Source of the DNA: CAWJMF01 sp963843945
Lineage (GTDB): Bacteria; Vulcanimicrobiota; Vulcanimicrobiia; Vulcanimicrobiales; Vulcanimicrobiaceae
Assembly (NCBI GenBank): GCA_963843945.1
Contig: CAWJMF010000002.1
Coordinates: 992,001-1,056,000, forward strand
Length of the DNA: 64,000 bases
Direction: 5' to 3'
Part shown: positions 17,654-25,821 of the stretch, one piece after another
Layout: each line of letters starts with the position of its first letter
Numbering within the stretch: the stretch's first letter is position 1
Notes under the pieces: generated by a model
What the model saw: only the letters and a program-made list of their open reading frames with translations
Told to the model about the DNA's origin: nothing
Databases searched by the model: none
Translations under genes and position numbers: made by a program

Positions 17654-18037
17654 TCACTCCGGAAAGAGCAACTCCAGGGGCACGCCGTCGGGATCGGTCA
17701 CGAAAAGTTGCGTTTGATTGAGGCGCGGAACGAGGCGCTCTTCGAAAGCAATCCCGAGCGACGTCAAGCGCTCGCGGGTCGCCGCGAGATCCGTGCACGT
17801 CAACGCGATATGATCGAGTCGCCCTACGCCCGCACCCGGTGCGGCGGCACGGCCGTCACCGCGGTCGTTGCCGACCAAGTGCACGACCGGATTCGATTCG
17901 TTCCACAGCCACATGCCGGGAAATGGGAACGGCGGCCGGTCGCCGACCCGTAAGCCGAGTGCCGCGGCATAGAATGCGGCGCTGCGCTCGAGGTCGTTCG
18001 TTCGAACCGTGAAATGGTTGAGCCCGCGAACTGCCAC
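17654..18037 (-). CDS. VOC/glyoxalase-fold protein
   Basis: 127 aa with the two paired beta-alpha-beta modules of the vicinal oxygen chelate superfamily: GLNHFTVRTNDLERSAAFY and LDHIALTCTDLAATRERL, then FVTDPDGVPLELLFPE. Candidate metal ligands are His8, His75 and the final Glu of the ELLF strand. The start is GTG 18037. Lies downstream of the histidine phosphatase gene on the same strand. Substrate unknown (dioxygenase, lyase or resistance protein). Confidence 0.85.
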   Translation of the reverse strand: MAVRGLNHFTVRTNDLERSAAFYAAALGLRVGDRPPFPFPGMWLWNESNPVVHLVGNDRGDGRAAAPGAGVGRLDHIALTCTDLAATRERLTSLGIAFEERLVPRLNQTQLFVTDPDGVPLELLFPE

Positions 18038-18090
18038 GCGCTCAGCCTTTTCCTCGCGCCGCGCGCGCGCCTTCCCCTCGAACGGTACGG

Positions 18091-18636
18091 TTACGGCGCA
18101 TCGCCCCCCAGCAAGCCCTGCGAAGTCTCGCGGAACGCATAACCGGCGCCGAGCGCATCGAGGACCCAAACCACGTCGAACCGGTCGCCGGGCCAACTTG
18201 CGGGCGCGTTCCCGGTGAAGGCGCCCGCGATCGCCGGGATGTGCTTGTGCTCCCACGCGACGAGGACGACGCCCGATTCGGCTCGCAGCGCGTTCACTAA
18301 CTGCGCTTCTTGCCCGACGCTCCAGTCGACCACGATGGCGCAGCCGAGCGCGAGGGCCAGCGGCGCCAGGGTCTCTTGCGGACGCAGGCTCTTGGCAACG
18401 TTCTCGCCGTCGACGAAGCGATCTTGGTCGGAGACCGCCGCGGCGTAGAGTGCCGACGGCGTTGCGATGCCGTCCTTTTGCGGCGTGCGAAAGAACGGTA
18501 CGAGCGCACCCGCACGTTGCCAACCGCGCACGTCCAGCGAGTGTTTGTCTTTCTCGCCGGCGGCATCGATCCCGAAGGGTGGCGGTACCACCTCTTTTTC
18601 GGCATGTCGAACGAGCATGATCTTCGCGGGCGGCAC
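18091..18636 (-). CDS. Histidine phosphatase superfamily protein
   Basis: 181 aa. LVRHAEK (8-14) carries the catalytic RHG-like motif (R10, H11); VAWEHKH near residue 127 holds the second conserved His. The start is GTG 18636, decided by a strong GGAGG five bases upstream. Members range from phosphoglycerate mutase-like enzymes to SixA-type phosphatases; no specific substrate can be named. Confidence 0.82.
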   Translation of the reverse strand: MPPAKIMLVRHAEKEVVPPPFGIDAAGEKDKHSLDVRGWQRAGALVPFFRTPQKDGIATPSALYAAAVSDQDRFVDGENVAKSLRPQETLAPLALALGCAIVVDWSVGQEAQLVNALRAESGVVLVAWEHKHIPAIAGAFTGNAPASWPGDRFDVVWVLDALGAGYAFRETSQGLLGGDAP

Positions 18637-18788
18637 AGGACCTCCGGGCACACGGCACCTTTGCCGGGCCTTCGGCGACAAGCGCAGCGCGCCTCGAGCG
18701 GGTCGGCCGCACGAACGGCGAACGCTTCCCGCGGGACACACGGCGCCGAAGAAACCTCGGCGCGGCGCACCGGAAGGTTGGAGCCGGC

Positions 18789-19098
18789 ATGCCATCGCGT
18801 GAAGCGCAAGCCTACCGAGAACCGGAAACGGCGCAGGAGCAATCGCGCCGTCAGTTCCTCGCCAAAGCGACGGTCGCCATCGGCGCGGTGACCGGGCTCG
18901 ATCTCACGGTTCCGCTCGCCACGTCTCTTGTGCCCGTGTCACGGTTCCGAATTCGGCACGGCCGGTGAGAAGCTGGCCGGGCCGGCACCGCGCGGACTGG
19001 ACCCGTTGCCCTTTCGCGAGCAGGATGGTCGCGCGCAAGTAACCTGGATCACCTACAAAGCGCATACGCCGGATCGGCTCATCGTCGCCTACGCATAG
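18789..19098 (+). pseudogene. Rieske iron-sulfur protein gene with internal deletion
   Basis: ATG 18789 opens a Tat-signal N-terminus (SRRQFLAKATVAIGAVTG), as in quinol-cytochrome c oxidoreductase Rieske subunits. About 50 residues in, the frame changes; the sequence after about 18930 reads, in another frame, CPCHGSEFGTAGEKLAGPAPRG, then LDPLPFREQDG and VTWITYKAHTPDRLIVAYA with a stop at 19098. This is the second Rieske cluster motif and the family C-terminus. The roughly 70-80 residues in between, with the first CTHLGC-type motif, are missing. Either a real out-of-frame deletion or an assembly collapse. No cytochrome b gene is nearby. Confidence 0.78.
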
Positions 19099-19151
19099 CG
19101 CGGCAACGCCGCGGGCCGGCCCGGCCGCGGCGTCGTCGCTCAGATTCGCGC

Positions 19152-19799
19152 TCAGTTGTGCGCGACCGAGGCCTGGCTCTTCCAGACGTCGTTCGTTTGC
19201 CGGCGAATCGTGTCGCCGGCGTCCAGCGCGACGTTTTCTCCGTCGGCACGAAGCTCCGCCAGCACCACGTCGGGGACGATCTGACTGACGAGCATCACCG
19301 AACGAGCGTAGTCGCTCAGACCTTGACGCGCGACCGCGGCCAGCGAGCCGTCCCCGAGACCGACCGCCGTCGCGTGCAGCAGCGTGTAACCGATATTGGC
19401 GAGGCTTAGCGCGGTATAGTCGTCGCGCAGCCACTTCGTGACCTTGGTCTTGCGGGCACCGCCGATCGCGCTCGCCGCACCACCTAGCAGGCTCGCCCAA
19501 GCGGACTTTATCGGACTCCCTTCGTGACCGCCGAGCTCCTCGAGGCACTGCTTTAACGCGGTAATGTGCGCGGCGTTCTGTTGTTGCATCTGCTCGACGA
19601 CGCTGCGAGCTTGACCGTACTCCGCGAGATCCTCGGATCGGGCTTGACCTTGCAGCGGTTGGCTGATGTGTTGCTCGAGCGCGAGCAGGTCGCTCGCGTA
19701 CGTCTGCAGCGAATGCCGCTCGTCGCCGGCGGATCCGCGCTGCGTCGCGGCGGAAGATTCGGTGGAAATGTCGTCGTTCGTTGAGTTGTAACTGTTCAT
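19152..19799 (-). CDS. Ferritin-like helical protein (DUF892/YciF-like)
   Basis: 215 aa, almost wholly alpha-helical after a polar 28-residue start. Helices carry LLALEQHISQPL, HITALKQCLEELGG, LANIGYTLLHATA and DYARSVMLVSQIVPDV, a spacing like the four-helix ferritin-like fold; candidate metal ligands are Glu43 and His45 and later E/H residues. It could be a stress or iron protein of the YciF type; the match is by pattern only. Strong ATG at 19799. Confidence 0.6.
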   Translation of the reverse strand: MNSYNSTNDDISTESSAATQRGSAGDERHSLQTYASDLLALEQHISQPLQGQARSEDLAEYGQARSVVEQMQQQNAAHITALKQCLEELGGHEGSPIKSAWASLLGGAASAIGGARKTKVTKWLRDDYTALSLANIGYTLLHATAVGLGDGSLAAVARQGLSDYARSVMLVSQIVPDVVLAELRADGENVALDAGDTIRRQTNDVWKSQASVAHN

Positions 19800-19974
19800 G
19801 CGAGACTTGTGCCCGCCATCCGTCGCTCTTAACGAACGAACGGGTCATTTCTCGGCTTATACCGCAAGGGTCACGCGCGCTTCATTTCGAGAGAGCGTGC
19901 CGCGTGCGCCCGCCGGCAGCAGCGAGGCGGCGTAGTGATTAGTTGCGCGGTCGAGCGGGAAAACGGCTTGAACG

Positions 19975-20181
19975 ATGAGCGACTTTCAAAACCTCCCGAG
20001 CTTGCGAGCCGCGTTGCGAGCGCTCCACGACGTGATCCAGAATCCGCCGCCGCAGCCCGAGTTTCTCTGCCCGTTCTGCGGAAGGCTGGAGCGGTCCGGA
20101 CACCTCTGCTCTTCGGCGACGGACCTGGATGCGCAGCGCCGCACGCTTGCGGGTCTCGACCGATGGTTGAGCGAGCGATGA
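19975..20181 (+). CDS. Tiny zinc-ribbon-like protein
   Basis: 68 aa. A helical N-terminus is followed by FLCPFCGRLERSGHLC, giving CPFC and a later Cys, probably a zinc knuckle. Its TGA overlaps the ATG of the next small gene (ATGA). Unknown function; the pair also shares a CxxC motif. Confidence 0.55.
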   Translation: MSDFQNLPSLRAALRALHDVIQNPPPQPEFLCPFCGRLERSGHLCSSATDLDAQRRTLAGLDRWLSER

Positions 20182-20324
20182 GCCCGCTTCACGGCGCGGC
20201 GTGGTGCGGGTACTGCGCCCGCTGGCATCCCAAAGATCTCGAGCACGGATGGCTGCCGGCGGCCGCGGTCGTCGCGCAGCAACTCGCTTCGGGCGCGATG
20301 CCGCGTTGGTTGCAGGGCCGCTAG
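20178..20324 (+). CDS. Tiny CxxC protein overlapping preceding gene
   Basis: 48 aa from ATG 20178, which overlaps the stop of the preceding 68-aa gene by 4 bp. The sequence has AAWCGYCARWHPKDLEHGW and a C-terminal Trp (PRWLQGR). One CGYC plus nearby His residues suggest metal or redox use. It would be skipped by a minimum-length gene caller. The stop lies 10 bp from the convergent GGDEF-STAND gene. Confidence 0.5.
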   Translation: MSPLHGAAWCGYCARWHPKDLEHGWLPAAAVVAQQLASGAMPRWLQGR

Positions 20325-20334
20325 TCTCCGTGTT

Positions 20335-23300
20335 TTAGAGCGGCAGGTTGGCTTCAGCGATCGCGTCGGCCAGCGCGAACAGCGCGCCCTCGGCGAACGC
20401 GCCGCCGTACGCGGACGAGGCGAGCGCAGCCTGGACGCTTAGGCTGAACTTTTGGAAAAGTTCCTCGATCGTCGGCTGGCGCGGAGCGAGTTCGGCGTCG
20501 AACGTGCTGATGAAACCGAGCAGGCGCGCGGCGCGCAAGGTATGCCCGCGGTGAAAATGGAGTTGGGCGAACACGAACAGACATTCGCGCACCATCCAGA
20601 GCTCGCGCCCGGCGACCAATCCCTCGACGATGTCGCGGCAGATCGCGTAGGCCGTCTCGATGTCCCCGCGCAGCAGATGCAGATCGGCCAGGTCGACCAG
20701 GAACGCGCGCGGCGTCCCGTAGCGCTCGAGAATCGCGACGGCTTCGCGTTCGTAGCGGAGCGCCGTTTCCAGATCGCCCAGATCTTGCGAGATCGCCGAC
20801 ATGTTGTGCAGGGCGCGCGCGATCTTGCGGTCGTGTCCGAGCGCGCGCGCGAGGGCGAGCGCTTCGGCGTAATGCGCGCGCGAGGCGTCGAAGTCGCCGC
20901 GATAATCGGCGCACATCCCCAGACAATTCAGCGCGTCCGACTCGATGAGGCGGTCACCGACGGCGCGCGAGACTTCGAGCGCCTCTTCGAACCACGGCTG
21001 TGCCGCTGCGACGTCGATGCGCGTGAGATGTGCGCCCCCGGCATTCAACGCGGCGAGTGCGGCCAGCCGCGCATCGCCAGCGCCGCGTGCGATTGCGAGC
21101 GCTCGCTCCGCCAGCGCGAGCGCGCGCTCGGGTTCGATGCTCGACTGCCGCAGAAAAAACGTCGTCGCCAGGCAGAGGTTGGCGACGAGCACCGGTGGGA
21201 GTTCGTCCTCGAAGGAGAGCGCACGTTCGAGCCAGCGCAGCGAACTCGCCGGACTGCGGCTCGTCGCTTCCCAATAAGGCAACAAGCCCGCCGCGATCGT
21301 GGCGCCGGTTTGGACGTCTTGACGCTCGTCGAGGCACCACTCAAGCGCGGCGACGAAGTTTTCGTCTTCGGGAATGAAGGCCGGCAGCCAAAGGCGCGTC
21401 GGCTGATTTGAAGCGACGCGCTCGACACGGGCCGCGAGCGCCTCGACGTACGCCGCGTGCCGCGCCCGCCAGCGAGCCGCTTCCGCTCCGAGACGCTCCC
21501 GCGCGTATTCGCGCATCGATTCCATGAAGCGATAGCGCGTCTCGCCCGCCTGCGACTCGTAGAGGAGGAGCGATTTCTCGATGAAGGCACTCAAGAGTTC
21601 TTCAACGTCGTCGGCCTCGATCGCGTCGCCGCTGCACACGGCGCGGGCGGCATCGGCGGTCCAACTTCCCGCGAAGACCGAAAGCCGCGGCAGCAAGCGA
21701 CGCTCCCGTTCGTCCAGGAGGTTGTAGCTCCAATCGATCAAGGCGCGGAGCGTTTGCTGACGCGGCAACGCGGTGCGGCTGCCCCCGGTGAGCGTGCGGA
21801 AGCGATCGTCGAGCCGGGCCGCCAGCGCGTCGACGCTCATCGAGCGCAGCCGCGCTGCCGCGAGTTCGAGCGCGAGTGGAATGCCGTCGAGGCGGCGACA
21901 GATCTGGGCGACCAGCGGTGCGTTGTCGTCGTCGAGCACGAACCCCGCAGCGGCAGCGCGCGCCGCGAAGAAAAAGCACGCGTCGAAGCCGGCGGCCGAA
22001 GCCGCGGTGACCACGCTATCCGGCGGCGGAACGGCCAGAGATGAGACGCGATAGAGGCGCTCGCCGGCGATGCCCAGCGGCTCCCGACTGGTGGCTAAGA
22101 CTTTGAGGCGCGGCGCACCGCGCAAAACGGCGTCGACGACCGCCGCGCAGGCGGCGACGACGTGCTCGCAGTTGTCCAACACGACGAGCGCGCACTTCGC
22201 GCGCAAGAGGGCGCCGAGCGAACCGAGCGCGTTCGTGCCCGCCAGCTGCCACTCGAAGACTTCCGCGATCGCGTGTTCGACCCGCGCGGCATCGGACACC
22301 GCCGCCAGATCGACGAACCAAACGCCGTCGGCGAACTCGTCGAACGCGAGCCGCGCGCTTTCGATCGCGAGGCGCGTTTTACCGATCCCGCCAGGTCCGG
22401 CGAGCGTGACCAGCCGCTCGTCGCCGAGCGCGCGCACGACGTCGGCAAGCTCGCGTTCGCGCCCTAAGAAAGGCGTCAGCTGCAGCGGGAGGTTGTGGCG
22501 CGTTTCTTCGCTGCGCTCTACTGCCGGTGCGAGCGAAACGTAGTTCCCTCCGGCGACGCGATTGCGCCCGGCGCCTTTTGCGGTGTAGAGCGCGCGATCG
22601 GCGCTCTCGACGAGTGCCGTCGGCTCGTCGCCGGCCGGAACCAAGCTGGCGCTTCCGGCGCTGATCGAAACGACCCCGAGGCTCGAGCCGAGGTGCGGTA
22701 TGGCAAGCGCCGCGATCGCCGCACGCATCTGTTCGGCTAGCGCAATAGCCGTCGAGCCGTCGCAGTCTGGAACGATCGCGGCAAACTCCTCGCCGCCGTA
22801 GCGGGCCAGGAGCGCCCCCGGCGTGTCCAAACACGCCTCGAGCGCGCGCGCGATTTGTTGCAGGCACGCGTCGCCCGCTACGTGACCGTAACGGTCGTTG
22901 AACGACTTGAAGAAATCGACGTCGACGAGCAGCATCGAAAGCGGCGACGGATCGAGCGCGCAGGCTTCCCAGCGCCGCCGGAAACCCTCGTCGAAGGCGC
23001 GCCGGTTGGCGACGCCGCAGAGTCCGTCGACGGCGGCCAGATCTTCGAACTGACGCTTGGCGGTCGCTTCGCCGGCGTCGTGAATGCGCACCGCGAGATA
23101 GAGCGCGCAGGTCTCGAGCAGTTCGACGTCCTCGTGACTGTAGGCGTTCACGCGACTCGACTGCGCGGAGAGTACCCCGATAACGTCGCGCCCGAATTTG
23201 AGCGGTACGTACATCGCCGAGACGACCTCGGCGCCTTGCGCTTTTCCGCCGCTCACGCCGGTCGTCGAGCGGCGGCGCTCGTCCCAGTCGTGCCGCCGGC

Positions 23301-23622
23301 GCTTGAGCAGGGCCTTACCGGTCTGGACGACTTCCGCCGTGTGCGAATCCTCGGGAACGTCGCGTCGAGCCGGGTCGCCGGCCGCGCCTTCGTCGAGCAC
23401 GAACACGATGCGCATCGCATCGCTCTCCTGCAGAGCGATGAAGACGCGCGAAGCGTCGACGAAGCGCGCCAGCAGCGCGCAAAACTGCGCGAAAATCGTA
23501 CGCAGCGGAACGTCGGCCGCGAGAAGTTCGGCCGTCCGGCGCACGACTTCCCGATCGCGCTGCGAACGCTCGAGCGCGAGGGAACGCTGCCGTGCTCCCC
23601 CGATCGGGACGACCTTTTCCAA
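20335..23622 (-). CDS. GAF-GGDEF-STAND ATPase-TPR fusion
   Basis: 1095 aa cytoplasmic protein. GAF covers about 30-175. The GGDEF domain (190-355) has LLVDVDFFKSFND and GGEEF (276-280), so diguanylate cyclase activity is likely; the I-site R-x-x-D upstream of it reads T-P-G-A and is lost, so no product inhibition is expected. A STAND/AfsR-like ATPase follows (about 380-700) with GPGGIGKT (409-416) and VVLDNCEHV as Walker B. TPR-like helices fill 780-1060. The same ATPase-TPR module is usually joined to SARP, LuxR or class III cyclase domains. The start is TTG 23622 with GGGGA upstream. No DNA-binding domain is seen. Confidence 0.9.
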   Translation of the reverse strand: MEKVVPIGGARQRSLALERSQRDREVVRRTAELLAADVPLRTIFAQFCALLARFVDASRVFIALQESDAMRIVFVLDEGAAGDPARRDVPEDSHTAEVVQTGKALLKRRRHDWDERRRSTTGVSGGKAQGAEVVSAMYVPLKFGRDVIGVLSAQSSRVNAYSHEDVELLETCALYLAVRIHDAGEATAKRQFEDLAAVDGLCGVANRRAFDEGFRRRWEACALDPSPLSMLLVDVDFFKSFNDRYGHVAGDACLQQIARALEACLDTPGALLARYGGEEFAAIVPDCDGSTAIALAEQMRAAIAALAIPHLGSSLGVVSISAGSASLVPAGDEPTALVESADRALYTAKGAGRNRVAGGNYVSLAPAVERSEETRHNLPLQLTPFLGRERELADVVRALGDERLVTLAGPGGIGKTRLAIESARLAFDEFADGVWFVDLAAVSDAARVEHAIAEVFEWQLAGTNALGSLGALLRAKCALVVLDNCEHVVAACAAVVDAVLRGAPRLKVLATSREPLGIAGERLYRVSSLAVPPPDSVVTAASAAGFDACFFFAARAAAAGFVLDDDNAPLVAQICRRLDGIPLALELAAARLRSMSVDALAARLDDRFRTLTGGSRTALPRQQTLRALIDWSYNLLDERERRLLPRLSVFAGSWTADAARAVCSGDAIEADDVEELLSAFIEKSLLLYESQAGETRYRFMESMREYARERLGAEAARWRARHAAYVEALAARVERVASNQPTRLWLPAFIPEDENFVAALEWCLDERQDVQTGATIAAGLLPYWEATSRSPASSLRWLERALSFEDELPPVLVANLCLATTFFLRQSSIEPERALALAERALAIARGAGDARLAALAALNAGGAHLTRIDVAAAQPWFEEALEVSRAVGDRLIESDALNCLGMCADYRGDFDASRAHYAEALALARALGHDRKIARALHNMSAISQDLGDLETALRYEREAVAILERYGTPRAFLVDLADLHLLRGDIETAYAICRDIVEGLVAGRELWMVRECLFVFAQLHFHRGHTLRAARLLGFISTFDAELAPRQPTIEELFQKFSLSVQAALASSAYGGAFAEGALFALADAIAEANLPL

Positions 23623-23768
23623 TATCCCCGTTATCGGCCGGCAGGAAGGCCCTCGCTAGACGGTACGTCCCGGAGGCGCTGGGCACTTTGGGCGACTCGG
23701 CCGATACGGACGGAGCAGGGGCCGTCCCAGGCAAGCAGAGCCGGAGTTCGGTGGCGAAGGCGGGCTCG

Positions 23769-25775
23769 ATGGACACTCGGGTTCGCGAGGGCGAACTGCT
23801 CTGGACGCCGCCGGCGAGTTTTGCGCAAGACGCGACCGTCACGCGCTTCCTGCGCTGGCTGGCACGCGAGCGCGCTCTCGCGTTTGCCGGTTACGACGAA
23901 CTCTGGCGCTGGTCGGTCGACGATCTCGAGTCGTTTTGGGGTGCGGTCTGGGATTTTTACGAGGTGCGTTCCAGTGCTCCGTACACCCGCGTCCTCGACC
24001 GGCGCACGATGCCCGGCGCGCGCTGGTTCTCCGGAGCGCGACTGAATTTCGCCGAACACGTTTTGCGTCACGAAGAATTCGCACCGGACGCGACCGCGCT
24101 CCTCCACTCCTCCGAGCTACGGCCTTTGGCGCGCACGAGTTGGAGCGAGTTGGGCGAACGCACGCGAGCGCTGGCGAGCGCGCTGCGCGAGCTCGGCGTG
24201 CAACCGGGCGAACGCGTCGTCGCGTACATGCCGAACATCCCCGAGACGGCGATCGCCATGTTGGCGACCACCGCAATCGGCGCGGTCTGGGCTTCCGCCG
24301 CGCCCGAGTTCGGCGCTCAGACGGTGATCGACCGGTTCGCCCAAATCGAACCGAGCACGATCTTCCTCACCGATGGCTACCGCTTCGGCGGTAAGGATTT
24401 CGACCGGCGCGACCAGATTCGGACGATTTTGGCGGCTTTGCCGTCGCTGCGGCACGTCGTCTGGCTGCCGTATCTCGAGCGCGCGGCCGCAGCGCCGGTC
24501 GACGGCGCGCTCGCCTGGGACGCGCTCCTCGCGCGCGGCGCGGCGGACGCGCGGCGGGCGGCGGCCTTCACCTTCGAGCGGGTGGCCGACGATCATCCCC
24601 TCTGGATCCTCTTCTCTTCCGGCACGACGGGTCTGCCCAAAGCGATCGTCCACGGACACGCCGGCATCACCCTCGAGCTGCTCAAGAGCGGTCTCGCGGG
24701 CGACGCCGGCCCCGAGCGGCGCGTCTTCTTCTATACGACGACCGGCTGGATGATGTGGAACGCGCTCGTCTCGACCCTCTTGCACGGCAGCTCGGTGGTG
24801 CTCTACGACGGACATCCGGCCTACCCCGGACCCGAGCTCCTCTGGCAACTCGCCGACGACGCCGATGCGACCGGCTTCGGCGCGAGCCCGACGTTCGTGC
24901 AAATCATGCAGAAGATTGGTTTGGTGCCGAAGCAACGCTTCGCAACGGACAAGCTGCGCAACGTCACCCTGACGGGCTCGCCCGTTTCGCCCGAAACCAC
25001 GGCTTGGTTCTACCGGAACGTCAAGGAAGATCTGTGGGTCAATTCGCCTTCCGGCGGCACGGAGTTGTGCGCGGGCCTCGTCGGCGGATCCCCGCTTCTG
25101 CCGGTGTACGCGGGCGAGATCCAAACGCGCCTGCTCGGAATGGACGTCCACGCCTGGGACGAACGCGGCCGCGACCTCGAGGACAGCGTGGGCGAACTCG
25201 TCGTCACGAGCCCTGCGCCCTCGATGCCGCTGCGCTTCTGGAACGACCCCGGCGACCGCCGCTATCGCGAAACGTACTTCGAGCACTTCGCGGGCGTGTG
25301 GCGTCATGGCGACTTTCTCAAAATCAACGGGCGCGGCGGCTGCTTCATCTACGGACGTTCAGACTCGACCCTCAACCGGTTCGGCGTCCGCATCGGATCG
25401 GCCGAGATCTACCGCATCCTCGAACGCATCCCGGCGGTTGCCGACGGTCTGATCGTCTGCGTGGAGCGCGACGGTGGCCGATTCTTCATGCCGCTTTTCA
25501 TAAAGCTGGCGCCGGAACGCGAACTCGACGACACGCTGCGCGCTGAGATCCTGGAAGCGCTGCGCCGGGAAGGCAGCCCGCGCCACGTGCCCGACACGAT
25601 CGTCGCGGTCGATGCGATTCCCTACACCTTGACCGGCAAGCGAATGGAGATTCCGATACGCCGTTTGTTAGCCGGTGCGCGTCCGTCCGAAGTCGCCAGC
25701 CGCGACGCGATGATGGATCCGGCGGCTTTAGATTTCTACATCGAGTATGCCGCGGCACTGGCCGGAGCGCCGTAG
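23769..25775 (+). CDS. Acetoacetyl-CoA synthetase (acyl-adenylate-forming)
   Basis: 668 aa from ATG 23769. It activates acetoacetate with ATP and CoA. LFSSGTTGLPKAIVHGHAG is the AMP-binding P-loop; an N-terminal FWGAVWDFYEV region and SGARLNFAEHVLR are typical of AACS and acetyl-CoA synthetases; TGKRMEIPIRRLL near the C-terminus carries the catalytic Lys. Length agrees with AACS (about 650-660). A shared regulatory gap of 146 bp separates it from the divergent GGDEF-STAND gene. It feeds the adjacent beta-oxidation genes. Confidence 0.88.
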   Translation: MDTRVREGELLWTPPASFAQDATVTRFLRWLARERALAFAGYDELWRWSVDDLESFWGAVWDFYEVRSSAPYTRVLDRRTMPGARWFSGARLNFAEHVLRHEEFAPDATALLHSSELRPLARTSWSELGERTRALASALRELGVQPGERVVAYMPNIPETAIAMLATTAIGAVWASAAPEFGAQTVIDRFAQIEPSTIFLTDGYRFGGKDFDRRDQIRTILAALPSLRHVVWLPYLERAAAAPVDGALAWDALLARGAADARRAAAFTFERVADDHPLWILFSSGTTGLPKAIVHGHAGITLELLKSGLAGDAGPERRVFFYTTTGWMMWNALVSTLLHGSSVVLYDGHPAYPGPELLWQLADDADATGFGASPTFVQIMQKIGLVPKQRFATDKLRNVTLTGSPVSPETTAWFYRNVKEDLWVNSPSGGTELCAGLVGGSPLLPVYAGEIQTRLLGMDVHAWDERGRDLEDSVGELVVTSPAPSMPLRFWNDPGDRRYRETYFEHFAGVWRHGDFLKINGRGGCFIYGRSDSTLNRFGVRIGSAEIYRILERIPAVADGLIVCVERDGGRFFMPLFIKLAPERELDDTLRAEILEALRREGSPRHVPDTIVAVDAIPYTLTGKRMEIPIRRLLAGARPSEVASRDAMMDPAALDFYIEYAAALAGAP

Positions 25776-25821
25776 CAGGATAGAACTCTCTTTCGCTCGT
25801 TCACTACACAAAGGGGTCTCC

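Noticed and set aside
20335..20551. Separate downstream gene made from the alternative frames at the 3' end of the GGDEF-STAND gene
   Set aside because: Frames there are short shadows; the large protein reads through with TPR-like helices.
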